In this document: positions 59,337 to 64,000 of the stretch, piece after piece
Layout: every line of letters begins with the position of its first letter
Position numbering within the stretch: the stretch's first letter is position 1
Assembly (NCBI GenBank): GCA_014529385.2
Contig: CM043958.1
Coordinates: 144,659,734 to 144,723,733 of the forward strand
Direction of reading: 5' to 3'
DNA length: 64,000 nt
DNA from: Adiantum capillus-veneris
Lineage: Eukaryota > Streptophyta > Polypodiopsida > Polypodiales > Pteridaceae
Notes under the pieces: generated by a model
Databases searched by the model: none
Seen by the model: the letters and a program-made list of their open reading frames with translations, nothing else
Told to the model about the DNA's origin: nothing
Position numbers and translations under genes: made by a program

Positions 59337-62300
59337 TTACTCTTGGGAAACATTGTAAGCATTGACAAGGTTTAGGTTATCCTTTAATTGTATGCCTTGC
59401 ATCCATCTAGCATCTTCAAAAGGATAATTCTTAAACTTAATAAGATATCGTCTGATAGTCTTACCGCCTCTTAATACCTTGTCTTCATGTCGGAGAATGG
59501 ACTCGGGCTGCAGCACCTCCTCGTGGTCTTCGATCTCCGGTGGGTCTTCAATAGTTGGTTCTTGAGGTGGCTCTCCTTTATAAGGCTTTAAGAGGCTCAC
59601 GTGAAAAGCATTGTGTATGAGCCAATGATTGGGCAACTTAAGTTGATAGGCCATCTCATTGATTGGCCTAAGAATCTGGAAGGGACCATAGTACCTTTTT
59701 GCTAGTTTAGCATAGTATTTTTGGTGGCCCGTAGGATTCTTGCCCGTCGTGTGCCTTAATCGAGCCTTGGGAAACTTTAACAAGACCCAATCGTTTTCTT
59801 TAAAGGCTTGGGCTCTTCTGTGCTTGTCAGCAGCAGCCTTTTGCCTTTGTTGTGAGATAGAGATAGCATCCTTAATCTTTTGGAAAGATTCTTGTAGGTC
59901 TCGGCTATACTCATCTGCAGCGAAGATCTTCCCATGTACCTTAAGTAGCAAGGGACTTTTTGATCTTCCCTCAATTACCTCGAAAGGTGCTTTTCCTGTA
60001 GAAGTATGTATAGTGTTATTGTAAGCATACTCTACTAAGGGTAAGTACTTCTCCCATTGGGATCTTTGATCTACTTCCGTTACATAGGCTTTCAGTAGAT
60101 CGAGAATAGTTAGGTTAGCTATTTCACTTTGGCCATCAGTTTGTGGATGATAGGCCGAAGAGAAGTTTAGCCTTGTTCCTAAATTCTCAAAGAGACCCTT
60201 CCAGAAATTACTGGTCATTCTAGGATCTCTATCCAACACTATGGACATTGGCAAGCCATGGTACTTGAAAATTTGTGAAATGAAGAGGGTTGCCATTTGA
60301 TGGGCTTTGATAGTCTTTTTGACAGGTATAATATGAGCTTGTTTACTGAACCTGTCTACTATCGTCCATATTCCCGTATTCCCATGGATAGACTTAGGCA
60401 TTCCAAAGATAAAATCCATGGATATGCTCTCCCACGGTGAATTAGGGATTGGCAAGGGTTGAAGCAATCCAAGTTGCTTCCCTCTATCAAATTTTGTCTT
60501 TTGACATACCACACATTTGGAAACATACTCATGTATGTTCACTTTCATGGTAGGCCAATAGAAAAATGTTTCAATTCCCTTTAGGGTAGACTGAATCCCT
60601 CTATGTCCCGCATATGGGGGAGCATGAGATTCATACATTACTTTCTCACGTAGTGAGTTAGTAACGCATAGTCTATTGCCATAGAGAAGATAACCATCTT
60701 GTAAAGTAAATGGTTCTTCTTTCTTCCCTAATGCAAGGGCTGAAATCACATCTCTAAAATCGGGATCAATAGCATACTCATCTATCATTAAAGATAGATC
60801 ATTGTGAGCTGCTATGGAAACCGCATTCACTCTCGGTCGTCTTGAGAGTGCATCGGCTACTTGATTATGCTTGCCAGCAATGTGAGCAATATGAAAATGA
60901 AATTGCGAAAGGAAATTTGCCCACCTCATTTGTTTGTCGGAGAGCTTGGTCTGCGTCATGAAGTACTTAAGACTTTGGTGATCCGTTCGCAGAATGAAAG
61001 GAGTCCCCAATAAATAGTGCTTCCATGAGTCTAAGGCATGTAGAACTGCAAGGAGTTCTTTTTCGTATATGCCTAGAGCTTGCTCAACAGAGTCGAGCCT
61101 TCGACTCTCATAGCCTATGGCGTGCCCTTCTTGGAGCAGAGCAGCCCCAAGGCAATCACCACAAGCATCACATTGGACCTCAAATGGTTTTGAGAGATCC
61201 GGTAGTGTAAGCACAGGTTGAGAGATAAGCTTTTCTTTAAGCTTTTCGAAAGCATTGTTCTCCTTAGCAGACCACGTATACCTAACATTTTTCTTTGTTA
61301 GGTCATGTAATGGTCCCGCAATTTGTGAGAACTTTTCTATGAAGCGTCTATAGTATGCACACATACCTATAAAGCTTCTTAGTTCATGAAGATTCCTTGG
61401 TTTAGGCCATCCTTTTATTACCTCTAACTTGGATGGATCCATTTGGATTCCATCTCGAGAGATAATGTGACCTAAATATTGAATCTCTTGCAAGAAAAAT
61501 TCACTTTTCTTTCGATTAACATAAAGTTTATTCTCTCTTAAAACTTGAAATATTACCTGGAGGTGTTGCTTGTGTTCCTCCAATGAATTAGAGTAGATGA
61601 TAATATCATCAAAGAACACTCCAGTGAAGGTTCGATGAGGCCTGAACAGCTTCTCCATCAAGCGGTTGAATGTGGCTGGTGCATTAGTCAAGCCAAAAGG
61701 CATGACAATGTATTCGTAAAGACCAAATGTAGTACGAAATGCGGTCTTTACAATGTCTTGATCAACTATCCTTATTTGATGGTAGCCACTTTTTAGGTCA
61801 ATCCTACTGAAGTAGGTCGATCCTTGTAGCTTATCAAATAGGTCTTCTACCCGTGGAACGGGAAACCTATTCTTGATAGTGATCCTATTTAGTGCTCTAT
61901 AGTCGACACACATACGATATGTGCCGTCTTTCTTTTGCACTAATAGCATAGGTGAGCAAAATGGAGATGAGCTAGGCCTAACCATGCCCTTCTCAACTAA
62001 GTCATGCACTTGCCGCATAATCTCCTCTTGTTGAGCTTGAGAAACTCTATAAGGAGGTTTGTTAGGCGGTGAACTTCCTGGAAGAAGTTCAATTGCATGG
62101 TCGTCATTACCTCGTTTAGGAGGTAGCTCACAAGGGATGTCGTCAATAAAAACATCTTGAAACCCCTTGAGAAAATTGGATAACTCTAATTCCTTTTGGT
62201 TGCTTTTATTTTCTTTTGTTAAAGCATTAGGTTCATTTTGAGAATCTTTAACAAAAATCATGTACACGGAAATAGAGCTCTTTATTGACTTGTTGAAAGC

Positions 62301-63896
62301 TGGTGTATGTACAATGGGGATGGTGTTACCCATCTCCCTAGCATCTATATACATGTCCTTTTCCCTGAACTTAAAGGAGATTCTCCTTTCAGGAAATTTA
62401 ATATGGGCAGCCAGGCGGTCAAACCATGGTGCCCCTAGGATTACATCCTCATGCTTGAGAGGAGAGATAAAGAAGTCCTCTTTGTCCACATAGCCTTGGA
62501 CATGAAGCCTCAATTTCCCGATTAAGGGAGTGACTGAAGCTTCTTGCCCCTTGAAGGCACTGTCTGCGGGTAGGATATCTCCCATCTCGTAGGATTGTAT
62601 GCCTAGCTTGGTGGCTAACTCCATAGATATAAAATTGTGAGTAGAACCAGGGTCAAAGAGAATAAAAGCATCATGTTCTCTTACCTTTCCCCAAGCATGG
62701 CATAGAGGAGATCCTTTGTGGTGAGTTTGGTGAATCTCCTCCTCTTGGATTTCAACCAAAGAAGCTCTAGGAGGATCTTGGCGGTTGTTCTTTTGGGGAC
62801 AAGCGCGGTACGCATGCCCTTGTTCGCCGCACTTGAAACACCGGTTATCTTTACGATAACGCTCAAGCTCTTTAGGAGAGAGTTTATTCTTTCCTTTGTA
62901 AACTCCCTTCTCTTTAGCTTTGTTGGAATTGCCCTTAGGAGACTTTTGGACATTGTCCTTCCCCTTAGGCTCATTGGAACCCTTGTTTTCCGGGGGCTTA
63001 TTATTTCCTTTACCCCCCGTTTGGAAATTGATTCTCGAGGCCACCATAGTATGGTGTATTACCGCGGATATGGTACGTGGCCTTTGGGAGTTGACATACT
63101 CCGCCATTTCTTCGGTTAAGCCCGCACAAAATTGTTGCTTTTGCTCTCCAAAATCCAACTTTTTGAAGACAGTGGCTTTGAGTTGTAGGTCCCAAAACTT
63201 GTCTACATATTTGTGGATGGATTCATTGGGAGAGAGCTTTAAGCTTCGCCATTCGGTGAGTACTTTGTCTTTGGCATCGGTGGCCAAAAACTGCTTCATA
63301 ATGGAAGCTCTTAAAGCCTTCCATGTTCGTGGAGCTTCACCGTTGGCTCGTAGGCTAGACCACCATTGTCTGGCGGACTTTTGAAAGTGCATAGTTACAT
63401 GGCGTAGCTTAGAGGACTCCGTGAAGCCCTCATCTCCAAACGACGCATCGAATTGCTGGATAAAGGCCAAAACTTTGTCTGTAGCACCGAAGGTGCCATC
63501 ATAGGTAAGGAAAGAGATGCTCTTCCCTCCCTCTTTGAATTTCTTCAGCTTGGACGACCTCTTCCATGCGGCATAGGATTTCCTATGGCCTCTTCTTTTT
63601 GATGGTTCAAAAGTTGCACCATCACTTTCTTCAGAAGATGAAGAATTTGAAGAAGGTGGAGAAGAGGGTGACCTCTTTCTCGCCTTTTTCTTGTCTTGAT
63701 CTTTGTCGTCTTCACCATAGCTTTCATAAGAGGAAGAGGATGAAGAAGATGGAGAAGAGGGTGTCCTCTTTCTCGCCTTTTTCTTCTCTTGCTTTTTATC
63801 ATCCCTCTTTGAATTATGGCGTGGAGAAGAGTGTAATGGTCTTCTCCGCTTTGGTGGTGATGGAGAGCGTTTAGCCCGCCGTCTTCGTGGAGCCAT
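59337..63896 (-). CDS. chromovirus Gag-Pol polyprotein (1519 aa, intact)
   Basis: The start ATG at 63896 opens with an Arg/Lys/Ser-rich N-terminus (MAPRRRRAKRSPSPPKRRR). Domains by residue: Gag capsid about 115-300 (RQWWSS, TWKALR); zinc knuckle C353, C356, H361, C366; retropepsin D415 in FDPGS; RT about 630-810 with FFDD 761-764 and VMPFGLTNAPATF; RNase H about 905-1010 (Asp910, TDHQSLKYF); integrase zinc H1091, H1098, C1128, C1131; core D1161, D1222, E1258, so D(60)D(35)E; chromodomain about 1464-1512 (RRYLIKFKNYPFEDARWMQ). The chromodomain may target integration to marked chromatin. One frame without stops over 4.56 kb argues that it was recently active. FFDD is a normal plant gypsy variant. 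Confidence 0.97.
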   Translation of the reverse strand: MAPRRRRAKRSPSPPKRRRPLHSSPRHNSKRDDKKQEKKKARKRTPSSPSSSSSSSYESYGEDDKDQDKKKARKRSPSSPPSSNSSSSEESDGATFEPSKRRGHRKSYAAWKRSSKLKKFKEGGKSISFLTYDGTFGATDKVLAFIQQFDASFGDEGFTESSKLRHVTMHFQKSARQWWSSLRANGEAPRTWKALRASIMKQFLATDAKDKVLTEWRSLKLSPNESIHKYVDKFWDLQLKATVFKKLDFGEQKQQFCAGLTEEMAEYVNSQRPRTISAVIHHTMVASRINFQTGGKGNNKPPENKGSNEPKGKDNVQKSPKGNSNKAKEKGVYKGKNKLSPKELERYRKDNRCFKCGEQGHAYRACPQKNNRQDPPRASLVEIQEEEIHQTHHKGSPLCHAWGKVREHDAFILFDPGSTHNFISMELATKLGIQSYEMGDILPADSAFKGQEASVTPLIGKLRLHVQGYVDKEDFFISPLKHEDVILGAPWFDRLAAHIKFPERRISFKFREKDMYIDAREMGNTIPIVHTPAFNKSIKSSISVYMIFVKDSQNEPNALTKENKSNQKELELSNFLKGFQDVFIDDIPCELPPKRGNDDHAIELLPGSSPPNKPPYRVSQAQQEEIMRQVHDLVEKGMVRPSSSPFCSPMLLVQKKDGTYRMCVDYRALNRITIKNRFPVPRVEDLFDKLQGSTYFSRIDLKSGYHQIRIVDQDIVKTAFRTTFGLYEYIVMPFGLTNAPATFNRLMEKLFRPHRTFTGVFFDDIIIYSNSLEEHKQHLQVIFQVLRENKLYVNRKKSEFFLQEIQYLGHIISRDGIQMDPSKLEVIKGWPKPRNLHELRSFIGMCAYYRRFIEKFSQIAGPLHDLTKKNVRYTWSAKENNAFEKLKEKLISQPVLTLPDLSKPFEVQCDACGDCLGAALLQEGHAIGYESRRLDSVEQALGIYEKELLAVLHALDSWKHYLLGTPFILRTDHQSLKYFMTQTKLSDKQMRWANFLSQFHFHIAHIAGKHNQVADALSRRPRVNAVSIAAHNDLSLMIDEYAIDPDFRDVISALALGKKEEPFTLQDGYLLYGNRLCVTNSLREKVMYESHAPPYAGHRGIQSTLKGIETFFYWPTMKVNIHEYVSKCVVCQKTKFDRGKQLGLLQPLPIPNSPWESISMDFIFGMPKSIHGNTGIWTIVDRFSKQAHIIPVKKTIKAHQMATLFISQIFKYHGLPMSIVLDRDPRMTSNFWKGLFENLGTRLNFSSAYHPQTDGQSEIANLTILDLLKAYVTEVDQRSQWEKYLPLVEYAYNNTIHTSTGKAPFEVIEGRSKSPLLLKVHGKIFAADEYSRDLQESFQKIKDAISISQQRQKAAADKHRRAQAFKENDWVLLKFPKARLRHTTGKNPTGHQKYYAKLAKRYYGPFQILRPINEMAYQLKLPNHWLIHNAFHVSLLKPYKGEPPQEPTIEDPPEIEDHEEVLQPESILRHEDKVLRGGKTIRRYLIKFKNYPFEDARWMQGIQLKDNLNLVNAYNVSQE

Positions 63897-64000
63897 CTCC
63901 GCCGAGGTGGCGGGAGACTCGCTTCTTTCTCGTTCCTTCGGTGGAGGCTCTTGAGTTCTCCTTTGGGAAGGAGATGCATCATCAAGAAGTAAGTTCTTGA
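63897..64000 (-). other. chromovirus leader
   Basis: Sequence upstream of the gag-pol start. No primer site is visible yet; it and the 5' LTR should lie to the right. Confidence 0.6.

Larger units (their letters stand above)
57388..64000 (-). mobile_element. Ty3/gypsy chromovirus, minus strand, 5' end beyond the window
   Basis: It runs right to left: leader (63897 onward), gag-pol (63896-59337), 3' untranslated part with a hairpin and polypurine tract (59336-58978) and 3' LTR (58977-57388). Its insertion interrupts the copia RT gene after GIDY. An unbroken long frame marks it as the youngest element here. Confidence 0.95.

Overview
The window is a piece of nuclear DNA from a land plant with a large, repeat-laden genome. 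The evidence is spliced exons with GT/AG borders, one very long intron, several families of LTR retrotransposons primed by initiator tRNA-Met (TGGTATCAGAGC sites), a plant-type chromovirus, a degenerate LINE and abundant (CT)n/(CA)n/(AT)n microsatellites. Nothing looks bacterial or organellar. Long introns and this repeat style suit a fern, lycophyte or gymnosperm, but the sequence alone does not settle the clade.

1-17.3 kb: the 3' part of one host gene on the + strand, a BSD-domain protein. One exon lies at 319-413 and the next starts at 16014. The 15.6-kb intron between them is built of retroelements: a truncated minus-strand element (LTR 1236-1901), a plus-strand element with a palindromic LTR start (3057-6558), two solo LTRs with perfect 5-bp target duplications (7074-7799 and 8726-9904), and a complete 3.9-kb element with gag and protease but no reverse transcriptase (11394-15290, target duplication GATGT).

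17.3-31.7 kb: no intact gene. It holds a SINE-like repeat, a degenerate LTR with primer site (21275-21703), a broken LINE (about 22.85-25.0 kb), compound microsatellites, a microsatellite-bearing tandem array (29.07-29.87 kb), two Helitron-like termini and a small MITE-like insertion.

31.8-45.2 kb: a large 5'-truncated Ty3/gypsy element on the + strand. Its order is protease, RT, RNase H, two copies of an HHCC zinc module, DDE integrase, a second protease-like domain, a non-coding spacer with five near-identical 24-bp palindromes, a long coiled-coil accessory frame, polypurine tract and LTR. It is the most unusual object in the window. It carries a few stops and frameshifts, so this copy is dead.

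45.2-51.9 kb: repeats, microsatellites and a degenerate protein-kinase-like pseudogene.

51.9-64 kb: a nest of transposons. A minus-strand Ty1/copia element sits in the kinase pseudogene, a plus-strand copia of the same family is inserted in it head-to-head, and a young minus-strand chromovirus with an unbroken 1519-codon gag-pol frame has cut into the second copia. The 5' LTR of the chromovirus lies beyond the right edge.
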